Origin: Acidobacteriaceae bacterium
GTDB lineage: Bacteria > Acidobacteriota > Terriglobia > Terriglobales > Acidobacteriaceae
Direction: 5' to 3'
Length of the DNA stretch: 64,000 nt
Assembly: GCA_903642235.1 (NCBI GenBank)
Contig: CAHJWL010000011.1
Span: 38,417-102,416, forward strand
This document shows, one piece after another, positions 53,341 to 61,301 of the stretch; position 1 is the stretch's first letter; every line of letters begins with the position of its first letter. Under the pieces are notes generated by a model. It saw nothing but the letters and a program-made list of their open reading frames with translations, ran no database searches and was not told the DNA's origin. A program made the translations under genes and the position numbers.

Positions 53341-54627
53341 ATGAAGAAGCGGTACACACTGGATCAGAACCGATGGGACGCTCCGGTAGCGCATACCATG
53401 CCGGAGCAGACGCGTGTTCCGGCGCGGTTTGTCGTCGGGGGCGTTGTGATTGCGCCGGCGACAGTGCTCGCTCCCATGGCCGGGGTGACGGATACAGTCT
53501 TTCGCCGCTTCATCAAGAACGCGAGCGTGTTTTCAGCGGCCGGTGAAGAGACACGCGAACAGCAGGTCCTCCACTGCGAGAAGACTGACAACCAGAAGAC
53601 AGCGGTAGAGAGAGTGACCTCAAATGAGCAGTCGGGCTGCGGTCTGATCATGACGGAGTTCACGTCAGCCGATGGACTGAGCCGTATGCGGGAGTCCAAG
53701 CGGAAGCGCTATCTCACCTACTACGAGGATGAGCATCCCATCTCGGCGCAGTTGTTTGGATCGAATCCGGAGACGCTGGCCGACTCGGCAAAGATCGTGG
53801 AGGCTGCGGGCTTCGACATCGTCGATCTGAACCTCGGTTGCCCGGCGAAGCGGGTGGTCGCGTGCAACGGAGGCTCCGGCCTGCTCAAGGATCTGCCGCT
53901 GATCAGGGTAATCTTCGAGCGGGTGCGGGCGGCGGTGCAGATCCCCTTCACGGTGAAGTTCCGGATGGGTTGGAACGACGCGAACATCGTCTGCGTGGAG
54001 CTGGCGCGGATGGCGGAGAGCTGCGGATTGAACGCGGTGGCGCTGCACGCGCGGACACGGGAGGACGGATACACCGGGCAGGCACGCTGGGAGTACATCG
54101 CGGCAGTCAAGGATGCGGTCCGAATCCCGGTGATTGGCAATGGGGACATACGCTCTCCGGAGGATGCAGCGGCCATGGTCGACGCGACCGGCTGCGATGC
54201 CGTGATGATCGGGCGCACGGCGCCATCGAATCCATGGATCTTCCGGCAGATTGCGCAGTACACAGCCACGGGCCGCTATGACGCGCCGACCGATGTGGAC
54301 CGGTATCGAATGATCCGGACCTACTTCGAGATGCTGGTGGATGAGGTGTCGGCGGAAGAGCGTGGGATGGGATCGGTTCTGGGGTCCTCGGCGAACAAGT
54401 CGATCGAGCGGGATTGCGTGGGGAAGATGAAGCAGTTTGCCAGCTGGTTTACGCATGGAGTGCCGGGCGGCGCGGGGCTGCGGCGAGCGATCTTTGAGGC
54501 AAAGACCGGCTCGGCGGTGCTGGGGCGGGTGGAGGCCTTCTTTGCGGGCGAGATGGAGATCAGCGTCAGCGAGGTAGAGGTAGGAGAGACTGCGCCAACC
54601 GTCCCTTCTCTTGCCTGCTGCGACTGA
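53341..54627 (+). CDS. dusB: tRNA-dihydrouridine synthase, DusB-like
   Basis: A flavin enzyme of 428 residues that reduces uridines in the tRNA D loop. The FMN-barrel opening is ATVLAPMAGVTDTVFRRFIKN, then LNLGCPAKRVVACNGGSGLL, FTVKFRMGWN and the Arg-rich HARTREDGYTG, with GNGDI and MIGRTAPSNPW later. Between the first motif and QSGCGLIMTEFTSADGL lies an extra segment (SAAGEETREQQVLHCEKT and neighbours) of about 25 residues that I do not recall in other DusB proteins. The start at 53341 has GGAG 10 bases upstream. The C-terminal tail is acidic. Confidence 0.93.
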   Translation: MKKRYTLDQNRWDAPVAHTMPEQTRVPARFVVGGVVIAPATVLAPMAGVTDTVFRRFIKNASVFSAAGEETREQQVLHCEKTDNQKTAVERVTSNEQSGCGLIMTEFTSADGLSRMRESKRKRYLTYYEDEHPISAQLFGSNPETLADSAKIVEAAGFDIVDLNLGCPAKRVVACNGGSGLLKDLPLIRVIFERVRAAVQIPFTVKFRMGWNDANIVCVELARMAESCGLNAVALHARTREDGYTGQARWEYIAAVKDAVRIPVIGNGDIRSPEDAAAMVDATGCDAVMIGRTAPSNPWIFRQIAQYTATGRYDAPTDVDRYRMIRTYFEMLVDEVSAEERGMGSVLGSSANKSIERDCVGKMKQFASWFTHGVPGGAGLRRAIFEAKTGSAVLGRVEAFFAGEMEISVSEVEVGETAPTVPSLACCD

Positions 54628-54715
54628 AGACCCTTGCTGCCGTTCTCGCTCCATCGTGGCCAGCTGCACCGACGGAAACGAAGCCCGGCCACCAACAGAC
54701 CTTCGTCTCTCGCCC

Positions 54716-54745
54716 TCTTCAGGAAGCTGCCTCGAGCGGTATAGT
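54716..54745 (+). promoter_or_regulatory. Possible promoter of the GH5-like gene
   Basis: TATAGT at 54740-54745 is a good -10 box; the -35 (TCTTCA, 54716-54721) is weak. It is 85 bases before the ATG at 54831. Confidence 0.35.
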
Positions 54746-54830
54746 GTAGGCTTCACTCGCGCTTGGCCTTCGGGTACGCCTCCGCGCCCGTCGCCCGCCG
54801 ATCGATCTCTCTACGGGGTAGCTCAAATCT

Positions 54831-55997
54831 ATGTCGTCTCGTCACTCCGCCTCTCTCGCCGTTGCGCTTCTCCCGGTGCTCTGCCTCAGCGCCATCGCCG
54901 CACCCGCTGCGAAAGGGAACGGGGAACGCTGGTCCGAAGAAAAAGCCAATACCTGGTATGCCGCGCAGCCCTGGCTGGTCGGCGCAAACTTTATCCCCTC
55001 GAACGCCATCAACGAGTTCGAGATGTTCCAGGCCGCTACCTTCGACCCCGCCATCAACGATCGTGAGCTCTCGCTCGCCGAATCCGTCGGCATGAACACC
55101 GTCCGCGTCTTCCTGCAGGATCAGCTCTGGGAGCAGGATCCGGATGGCTTTAAGCAGCGCCTGAACACCTTTCTCGGCATCGCCGCCAAGCACCACATCC
55201 GCCCCCTGCTCGTTCTCTTTGACTCCTGCTGGGAGACCGACCCGCACCTCGGTCCGCAGCACCCGCCCATCCCCGGCGTGCACAACTCCGGCTGGGTGCA
55301 GAGCCCCGGCAAGCAGCGCCTGCTTGACCCCGCCGCAGAGCCCAGGCTCAAGGCCTACGTCACCGGCGTCGTCGGCGCCTTCGCCACAGACGACCGCATC
55401 CTCGGCTGGGATGTCTGGAACGAGCCCGACAACAAGGGTGGCGACGTCGCAGCCGACGAGGCCGCGAAAGTAAAGCGCGTCGACGAACTCCTTCCGAAAG
55501 CCTTTGCCTGGGCCCGTTCGGCCCGCCCCTCGCAGCCGCTGACCTCAGGCGTCTGGACCGGCGACTGGTCGCACCCCGACAAGGAAAGCGCCACCACCAA
55601 GATCCAACTCGCCGAGTCCGATGTTATCTCCTTCCATGACTACAACTGGCCTGAGATGTTTGAGGCCCGCATCCACGAGCTCGAACCCAACCACCGCCCA
55701 ATTCTTTGCACCGAGTACATGGCCCGCGGCGCCGGATCCACCTTCGACGGCACGCTCCCGATCGCGAAGAAGTATCACGTCGCCGCGATCAATTGGGGCC
55801 TCGTCGCCGGCAAGACGCAAACCTGGCTGCCCTGGGACTCCTGGGATCACCCCTACGTGCGCTCGCAGCCCACGGTCTGGTTCCATGAGGTCTTCCGCAA
55901 CGATGACACCCCGTACCGTCAGCATGAGGTCGACCTCCTCCGCGAGCTGACCGGCCGCGGCACGCCGCCCTCGCAGACCGCCGCAGTAGGGAACTAG
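54831..55997 (+). CDS. Secreted GH5-like cellulase-family glycoside hydrolase
   Basis: A 388-residue enzyme with a signal peptide (SLAVALLPVLCLSAIAAPA). The clan GH-A TIM barrel has the acid/base Glu198 in GWDVWNEPD and the nucleophile Glu295 in ILCTEYMARG. FIPSNAINEFEMFQ near the N-terminus is typical of uncharacterised acidobacterial GH5/GH-A proteins. It cuts a beta-linked polysaccharide or glycoside outside the cytoplasm, the substrate unknown. It is followed after 30 bases by the DUF3224 gene. From here on the + strand is C-rich, unlike the previous genes. Confidence 0.87.
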   Translation: MSSRHSASLAVALLPVLCLSAIAAPAAKGNGERWSEEKANTWYAAQPWLVGANFIPSNAINEFEMFQAATFDPAINDRELSLAESVGMNTVRVFLQDQLWEQDPDGFKQRLNTFLGIAAKHHIRPLLVLFDSCWETDPHLGPQHPPIPGVHNSGWVQSPGKQRLLDPAAEPRLKAYVTGVVGAFATDDRILGWDVWNEPDNKGGDVAADEAAKVKRVDELLPKAFAWARSARPSQPLTSGVWTGDWSHPDKESATTKIQLAESDVISFHDYNWPEMFEARIHELEPNHRPILCTEYMARGAGSTFDGTLPIAKKYHVAAINWGLVAGKTQTWLPWDSWDHPYVRSQPTVWFHEVFRNDDTPYRQHEVDLLRELTGRGTPPSQTAAVGN

Positions 55998-56027
55998 CCT
56001 CCTCCGGACACCGCAAGGAGCCTTCGC

Positions 56028-56552
56028 ATGCAAGCCCGCACCCTCCTCGCTCTGCTCGTCTTCTTTCCGCTTCGGCTCGCGCACGCCCAGACCACGCCGC
56101 GCACAACCATCTCCACGAAAGGCGCTCCTATGACCGAACAGGCCACGACCAAACACGCGTCAGGCCCCTTCGACGTCAAGATGACCCCGTTGCCGCTCGC
56201 CGACACAGCCGCCGACGCAACCCTGAGCCGCATGGCGCTCGACAAGCACTTTCACGGTGACCTCGAAGCCACATCCAAAGGCGAGATGCTGAGCGCCGGA
56301 GCGCCGGCCAAAGGCTTCGCAGGCTACGTCGCCATAGAGCATGTCACCGGCACGCTCCACAGCCGCAGCGGATCCTTCTCGCTCCAGCATAGCGGCACGC
56401 TCACCAACGGAGCGCCGCAGCTTACCATCACCGTCGTGCCCAGCTCCGGCACCGGCCAGCTCGCCGGCCTGACCGGCTCCATGACCATCACGAATGTCGC
56501 CGGGAAGCACAGTTACGACCTCGCGTACCAGCTTCCCGCGCAGCCGGAGTGA
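56028..56552 (+). CDS. Exported DUF3224 protein
   Basis: A 174-residue protein with a signal peptide (LLALLVFFPLRLAHAQ). The DUF3224 pattern is clear: ALDKHFHGDLEATSKGEML, then GFAGYVAIEHVTGTLHSRSG and GTGQLAGLTGSMTI. DUF3224 is a small beta-barrel family related to allene-oxide-cyclase-like folds, function unknown. It follows the GH5-like gene by 30 bases. Its stop lies on the edge of the vapB operator repeat. Confidence 0.86.
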   Translation: MQARTLLALLVFFPLRLAHAQTTPRTTISTKGAPMTEQATTKHASGPFDVKMTPLPLADTAADATLSRMALDKHFHGDLEATSKGEMLSAGAPAKGFAGYVAIEHVTGTLHSRSGSFSLQHSGTLTNGAPQLTITVVPSSGTGQLAGLTGSMTITNVAGKHSYDLAYQLPAQPE

Positions 56553-56570
56553 TATCGTAGCGGTATATCA
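56550..56570. promoter_or_regulatory. Inverted repeat, probable VapBC operator
   Basis: TGATAT (56550-56555) and ATATCA (56565-56570) are perfect 6-bp arms with a 9-base spacer, 16 bases before the vapB start. Toxin-antitoxin operons are usually repressed by their own antitoxin through such sites. Confidence 0.5.
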
Positions 56571-56586
56571 GACGAGGAGGGTGGCT

Positions 56587-56814
56587 ATGCGTACTCTGGT
56601 CGATATTCCGGAGCGGGATCTTGAAGCACTCAACCGCATGAGCAAAGCCGAGAATGTCTCCCGCGCTGAACTGGTGCGCCGGGCGATCACGCTTTATCTC
56701 ACCCCGCGCAAACGCGATAACTCAGGTCTGCGGAAGGCCTTTGGCCTCTGGAAAGACAGAAACGAAGATGCTCTGGAGTATCAGGAGCGTATGCGCCGCG
56801 AGTGGGACCGTTGA
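56587..56814 (+). CDS. vapB: VapB-type antitoxin, ribbon-helix-helix
   Basis: A 75-residue CopG/ribbon-helix-helix antitoxin. The DNA-binding start is MRTLVDIPERDLEALNRMSK, then SRAELVRRAITLYL. The C-terminal tail (GLWKDRNEDALEYQERMRRE) would wrap and block the toxin. The GAGGAGGG sequence precedes the ATG. It overlaps the toxin start by 4 bases (TTGA), so the two are coupled. The protein should repress its own promoter through the upstream inverted repeat. Confidence 0.9.
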   Translation: MRTLVDIPERDLEALNRMSKAENVSRAELVRRAITLYLTPRKRDNSGLRKAFGLWKDRNEDALEYQERMRREWDR

Positions 56815-57182
56815 TCGCATTCTTCGACGCAAACATAGTCATCGACGTACTGAATGGAATTCAACCCGCTCTGCTTCAGGCAGAACACTATGAAGATCGG
56901 GCCATCAGCATCATGACCTGGATGCAGGTCATGGCCGGCGCGAAACCTGAAGAGGAGCTAACCATTCGGCGCTTGCTTTCAGAGTTTCGTCTCGTTTTTC
57001 TCGATGAAGCAATCGCAGAGCAGGCTGTACTTGAACGCCGGCAACGGCGAATCAAGCTTCCAGACGCCATCACGATCGCCACTGCTGTTGTTCACCGAGG
57101 CATTTTGCTGACCAGGAACACAAAGGATTTCCCCCAAAACGAACGCCACATCCGAATTCCGTATCATCTTCCGTTACAGTAG
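56811..57182 (+). CDS. vapC: VapC-type PIN-domain toxin with a Gln at a catalytic position
   Basis: A 123-residue PIN-domain RNase toxin. Acidic positions include Asp6 in FFDANIVID, Asp85 in LPDAITIATA and TRNTKDF with Asp106. In related toxins the motif after the first helix is TWMEV; here it is TWMQV (Gln39, codon CAG, one base from GAG). Loss of this metal-binding Glu usually weakens or abolishes cleavage. TTG at 56811 is chosen for the overlap with vapB; GTG at 56802 is the alternative. Confidence 0.9.
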   Translation: MIAFFDANIVIDVLNGIQPALLQAEHYEDRAISIMTWMQVMAGAKPEEELTIRRLLSEFRLVFLDEAIAEQAVLERRQRRIKLPDAITIATAVVHRGILLTRNTKDFPQNERHIRIPYHLPLQ

Positions 57183-57244
57183 GCGACTCTCGTGCCCCGC
57201 ACTCAGCAGTCGTCAGGCGATACACTGTTGGCGCACCGCTTGCT

Positions 57245-59035
57245 ATGTTTCGATCGATCCCCCTCCTCGCGTTTTTTCTAAGCCTCGTGACGGCCTTCTC
57301 CCACGGGCAAACCCAAGCTCCGGGCGTACCCCTTCCCGGCTACTTCACCGACACCGCCGCCAGACTCGGCGTCACCTTCACCGGCACCGCCCAGCACACG
57401 CCCAGCAAGTACCTGCTTGAAACCATGGGCTCCGGCACCGCTGTCTTTGACTACGACAATGACGGCCTGCTCGACATCTTCTTCGCGAACGGCGCCCCCG
57501 TTCCAGATCCCGCCCCCAAGGGCTATGTTCCTAAGAAGTCTGGCCCCGCCGACTGGAACCGCCTCTACCACCAGCGCAAAGACGGCACCTTCGAAGACGT
57601 CACCGAAAAAGCCGGCCTCCAGGGCATCGGCTACGGCATGGGCGTCGCCGTCGGCGACTTTGACAATGACGGCTTTGAAGACCTCTACGTCACCGCCTTC
57701 GGCGGCAACCGGCTCTACCGCAACAATGGCAACGGCACCTTCACCGACGTCACCGACGCCTCAGGCACCGGCGGCTCAACCACGCCCGGCGAGCAGTGGT
57801 CGACCTCCGCCGCCTGGGTCGACCTCGACAACGACGGCCTGCTCGATCTCATCGTTCTCCGCTACGTCAAGTGGGACTGGGAAGATGTCTGGTGCGGCGA
57901 GCATCGCGAGGGCTATCGCGCCTTCTGCCATCCCGACATCTTTCCCGCCATCCCGGCGCTCGTCTACCACAATGACGGCCACGGCCATTTCACCGAAGTC
58001 GCGCAGAAGATCGGCATGGGTACACCCGGCAAGGGTCTCGGTGTCGCCATCGCCGACTTCGATCGTGACGGCAAAGTCGACGTCGCCGTCGCCAACGACT
58101 CCATGCTCGAGTTCCTCTTTCACAACAAGGGCGCCGGCCAGTTCGAAGAGACCGGCCTCCTCGCTGAGATCGCCGTCGACGGCGACGGCCGCACCTACGC
58201 CGGCATGGGCATCGACTTCCAGGACTACGACAACGACGGCCTCCCCGACCTCGTCATCACCAACCTCGCCAACCAGAAGTACGCCCTCTACAAGAACAAC
58301 GGCGACGGCTCCTTCACCTACGACACCTACAGCAGCGGCTTCGCGCGCATGACGCTGCTCCACTCCGGCTGGGGCATTCACTTCCTCGACTTTGATAACG
58401 ACGGCCGCAAGGACCTCCTCGTCTCTCAGGGCCACGATCTCGACACCGTCGAGCTCAACTTTCCGCAGCTTCACTACAAGGAGCCCATGCTGCTCGCGCG
58501 CAACACCGGCAAGGGTTTCGTGGACGTCTCAAAAGAGTCCGGCCCCGCCTTTGCGCAGCCGTGGGTCGGCCGCGGTATGGCCGTCGGCGACCTTGACAAC
58601 GATGGCCGGCTCGACGCCGTCATCAGCACCAACGGCGGCGCCGCTCACATCCTCCACAACGAGACACCGGGCGCCGACGGCAAACCCTCCGGCAATCAGC
58701 CGGGCAATCACTGGGTCACGCTCGCCCTCACCGGCCACACCTCGAACCGCGACGCTATCGGCGCCGTCGTGAAGCTGACCACCGCGCATGGGGCCCAGTT
58801 CGCCACGGTGTCGACGACCGGCAGCTACCTCTCCTCGAACGACAAACGGCTTCACTTCGGCCTCGGCGCCGACGCCGCTCTTCCCTCCCTTGAGATCCGG
58901 TGGCCGAGCGGCATCGTCCAGCGCCTTGACAAGCTGCCCGTTGACCGCATCGTCCCAATCGACGAACCCGGGAGGGCTGTCGAGCAGACCACCAGGGCAA
59001 AGATCGGCCCGGGAGAGGCCGGCAGCGCACCCTGA
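57245..59035 (+). CDS. Secreted FG-GAP/ASPIC (CRTAC-type) protein 1
   Basis: A 596-residue exported protein with a signal peptide (SIPLLAFFLSLVTAFSHG). Six or more FG-GAP/VCBS blades carry Ca-binding Dx(D/N)xDG motifs: DYDNDGLLDIFF, DFDNDGFEDLYV, DLDNDGLLDLIV, DFDRDGKVDVAV, DYDNDGLPDLVI and DFDNDGRKDLLV. The C-terminus is the ASPIC/UnbV domain (about 490-580), ending RLDKLPVDRI. Such proteins are abundant in acidobacteria; they are probably outer-surface beta-propellers with a role in adhesion or polysaccharide use. It is followed after 120 bases by a paralogue. Confidence 0.9.
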   Translation: MFRSIPLLAFFLSLVTAFSHGQTQAPGVPLPGYFTDTAARLGVTFTGTAQHTPSKYLLETMGSGTAVFDYDNDGLLDIFFANGAPVPDPAPKGYVPKKSGPADWNRLYHQRKDGTFEDVTEKAGLQGIGYGMGVAVGDFDNDGFEDLYVTAFGGNRLYRNNGNGTFTDVTDASGTGGSTTPGEQWSTSAAWVDLDNDGLLDLIVLRYVKWDWEDVWCGEHREGYRAFCHPDIFPAIPALVYHNDGHGHFTEVAQKIGMGTPGKGLGVAIADFDRDGKVDVAVANDSMLEFLFHNKGAGQFEETGLLAEIAVDGDGRTYAGMGIDFQDYDNDGLPDLVITNLANQKYALYKNNGDGSFTYDTYSSGFARMTLLHSGWGIHFLDFDNDGRKDLLVSQGHDLDTVELNFPQLHYKEPMLLARNTGKGFVDVSKESGPAFAQPWVGRGMAVGDLDNDGRLDAVISTNGGAAHILHNETPGADGKPSGNQPGNHWVTLALTGHTSNRDAIGAVVKLTTAHGAQFATVSTTGSYLSSNDKRLHFGLGADAALPSLEIRWPSGIVQRLDKLPVDRIVPIDEPGRAVEQTTRAKIGPGEAGSAP

Positions 59036-59155
59036 TGGCCAACGATGCCGGCTACACCCAATCTCGCTCTCTGGCCCTCCGTCGCACCGTCCGTCCGGTC
59101 CGGCCATGCGACCTTCCCGCGCGTCGCCGCGAGCCATTACGATAGAGACCGTCCC

Positions 59156-61006
59156 ATGACTCGCCGCCGAAGCTCGCCACGCACGCTCGCCTTTCTGAAC
59201 CGCAGCACACGGCTCCATCTGCTGTGTGCTCTCTGCGGCTCGCTCTCTCTTCCCGCCCAGACAGCGCCCGCCCCGCCCCCTGGCGGCGGCATGACCGTCA
59301 ACACCGGCGCCGCGCACGCCGCCGTGCTCGATAACGAGCGCCGCCCCATCACCGCCGGCGGCTTCGTCAAGTCCGGCCCGCATGTCTTCGATGACGTCAC
59401 CGCCAAAGCCGGCCTCGCCGCCTGGCACCACCAGATGGGCACACCCACCAAAGACCTCATCATCGAGACCGTCGGCTCCGGCGTCGCGCTGCTTGACTTT
59501 GACAATGACGGCTGGCTCGACATCTACCTTGTCAACGGCTCCACCTTCGAGGCCGAAGCCGGCCACGCGCCCGCACCGCACGCCGCACTCTTCCACAACA
59601 ATCACGACGGCACCTTCACGGACGTCACCGGGAAGGCCGGCGTCGCCAACGACCGCTGGGGCTTTGGCGCGGTCGTCGGCGACTTCGACAACGATGGCTG
59701 GCCGGACATCTTCGTCTCCAACTACGGTAAAAGCCGCCTCTACCGCAACAACCACGACGGCACCTTCACCGACGTTGCTGAAAAGGCCGGCGTCCAGGTC
59801 AACGGCTGGGCCACCGGCGCCACCTGGGGAGACATCGATGGTGATGGCCGCCTCGATCTCTACGTCCCCGGCTACGTCCACTTCGATATGGCCGCCCGCG
59901 CCAGCGCCGCTACCGCCGCCAACCCGTCCTGCCAGTTCCGCGGCATCCCGGTCATGTGCGGTCCGCGTGGCCTCGAAGGCGAGCCCGACCACCTCTTCCA
60001 CAACAACGGTGACGGCACCTTCACCGACGTTACGAAACACTCCGGCGTCACCGACGAGCACGTCTACTACGGCCTCGCCTCGCTCTTCCTTGACGTGAAC
60101 GACGACGGCAAGCCCGACCTGCTCGTCGCGAACGACTCCACCCCCAACTACCTCTATCTCAACAAGGGCGACGGCACCTTTGAAGACGCCTCCTTCGCCT
60201 CCGGGTACGCGCTCAACGAGAGCGGCCGCGAGACCGCCAGCATGGGCATCGCCGCCGGGGACTACACGCACAACGGCCTCGTCGATCTCTTCAACACCAC
60301 CTTCTCCGACGACTACAAACCGCTCTACCGCAACGACGGCGGCGCGAACTTCACCGACGTCAGCTACCAGGCCGGCATTGCCGAGGCCACCATCCCCTTT
60401 CTCGGCTGGGGTACCGCCTTCTTCGACTTCGACAACGATGGCTGGCTCGACCTCTTCATTGTCAACGGCCACGTCTACCCCGCCGTCGACAAGCAGGACT
60501 GGGGCACAACCTGGGCCCAGCGCGCGCAGCTTCTCCACAACAACAAGGGCAAGCTCGAGTTCGTTCCACCCGTCGAAGGCTCCGCTCTCGCCAAGCTCGC
60601 GGTCGGCCGCGGCATGGCCTTTGGCGACCTCTTCAATGACGGCCGCACCGATGTTGTCATCAACAACATGGACAGCAGCCCCTCCGTCTTCCGCAACGTC
60701 GCCGAAGAGAAGAACCACTGGATCGCCTTCAAGCTCGTCGGCGGCCCGAAGAGTCCGCGCGACGCCGTCGGCGCAAAAGTATTTGTAACTGCGAACGGTT
60801 TTCGTCAGCGACAGGACATCCTCGCCGGCGGCTCCTTCGCCTCCAGCCCCGACCAGCGCCCGCACTTCGGCCTCGGCCCCGCCACCAGAATCGACAAGAT
60901 CGAAGTCGTCTGGCCCAGCGGTCTCAAGCAGTCTGTAACTCCTCCCGTTACACTCGACCGCTTCTACACCCTCACCGAAGGCAAAGACCTCACCGCGCTC
61001 AAGTAG
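59156..61006 (+). CDS. Secreted FG-GAP/ASPIC (CRTAC-type) protein 2
   Basis: A 616-residue paralogue of the preceding protein. The N-terminus is less sure: MTRRRSSPRTLAFLNRST then a hydrophobic stretch ending PAQTA. FG-GAP blades are DFDNDGWLDIYL, DFDNDGWPDIFV, DIDGDGRLDLYV, DVNDDGKPDLLV and DFDNDGWLDLFI. An ASPIC/UnbV domain ends LKQSVTPPVTLDR. A CGPRGLEGEPD segment lies between blades with two Cys (CQFRGIPVMCG), probably a disulfide. The ATG at 59156 is chosen from the in-frame codons since the earlier part is not leader-like. Confidence 0.88.
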   Translation: MTRRRSSPRTLAFLNRSTRLHLLCALCGSLSLPAQTAPAPPPGGGMTVNTGAAHAAVLDNERRPITAGGFVKSGPHVFDDVTAKAGLAAWHHQMGTPTKDLIIETVGSGVALLDFDNDGWLDIYLVNGSTFEAEAGHAPAPHAALFHNNHDGTFTDVTGKAGVANDRWGFGAVVGDFDNDGWPDIFVSNYGKSRLYRNNHDGTFTDVAEKAGVQVNGWATGATWGDIDGDGRLDLYVPGYVHFDMAARASAATAANPSCQFRGIPVMCGPRGLEGEPDHLFHNNGDGTFTDVTKHSGVTDEHVYYGLASLFLDVNDDGKPDLLVANDSTPNYLYLNKGDGTFEDASFASGYALNESGRETASMGIAAGDYTHNGLVDLFNTTFSDDYKPLYRNDGGANFTDVSYQAGIAEATIPFLGWGTAFFDFDNDGWLDLFIVNGHVYPAVDKQDWGTTWAQRAQLLHNNKGKLEFVPPVEGSALAKLAVGRGMAFGDLFNDGRTDVVINNMDSSPSVFRNVAEEKNHWIAFKLVGGPKSPRDAVGAKVFVTANGFRQRQDILAGGSFASSPDQRPHFGLGPATRIDKIEVVWPSGLKQSVTPPVTLDRFYTLTEGKDLTALK

Positions 61007-61083
61007 ACGCTCTCTGACGCACTTGGCATCTCCACGTCCTTACAACCACATCATCCCGAGACGCACCCACAATCCTGTCGTCC

Positions 61084-61161
61084 CCACGCACCCATACCTC
61101 TGTCATCCCGACGCTCTCCGCGAACCGTCGTCTCCACGCACCCATACCTCTGTCATCCCGA
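61084..61161 (+). repeat. 28-bp direct repeat pair in the intergenic region
   Basis: The 28-base unit CCACGCACCCATACCTCTGT with CATCCCGA occurs at 61084-61111 and 61134-61161, 50 bases apart. A related but diverged unit lies upstream near 61060. Each unit contains GTCATCCCG, which is also in the dispersed repeat that follows. Confidence 0.8.
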
Positions 61162-61210
61162 TCGAAATAGAGGGACCCGCTTCCGCCGTTGCCGTTGCCT
61201 GTTTCCTTGT

Positions 61211-61232
61211 TGTCATCCCGTAGGGATCTGCT
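61211..61232 (-). repeat. Dispersed repeat, GCAGATCCCTACGGGATGACA type, copy 3
   Basis: Reverse orientation of the 22-base sequence at 9611-9632 and 39197-39218. A weaker relative (CATCCCGCAGGAATCCGC) lies at 63734-63755. No gene lies in the 295 bases between 61007 and 61301. Confidence 0.85.
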
Positions 61233-61301
61233 TTTCTACTGAAAACCCGAACATCCCCTGGAACAATCATGCAGACATTGCGAACGAGGCGAGCAGGCGC
61301 C

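Noticed and set aside
54600..54830. XerCD dif site
   Set aside because: The gap was read for an AT-rich 28-base dif-like palindrome and none was found.
58529..60865. A 778-codon open frame on the minus strand opposite the two FG-GAP genes
   Set aside because: It is antisense to proteins with clear Ca-binding repeats. Its peptide is Val/Glu/Gly-rich with no domain, an effect of the repeated GAC-GGC codons on the other strand.
61084..61161. CRISPR array
   Set aside because: Only two exact 28-base units exist, with no cas gene and no further spacing pattern.
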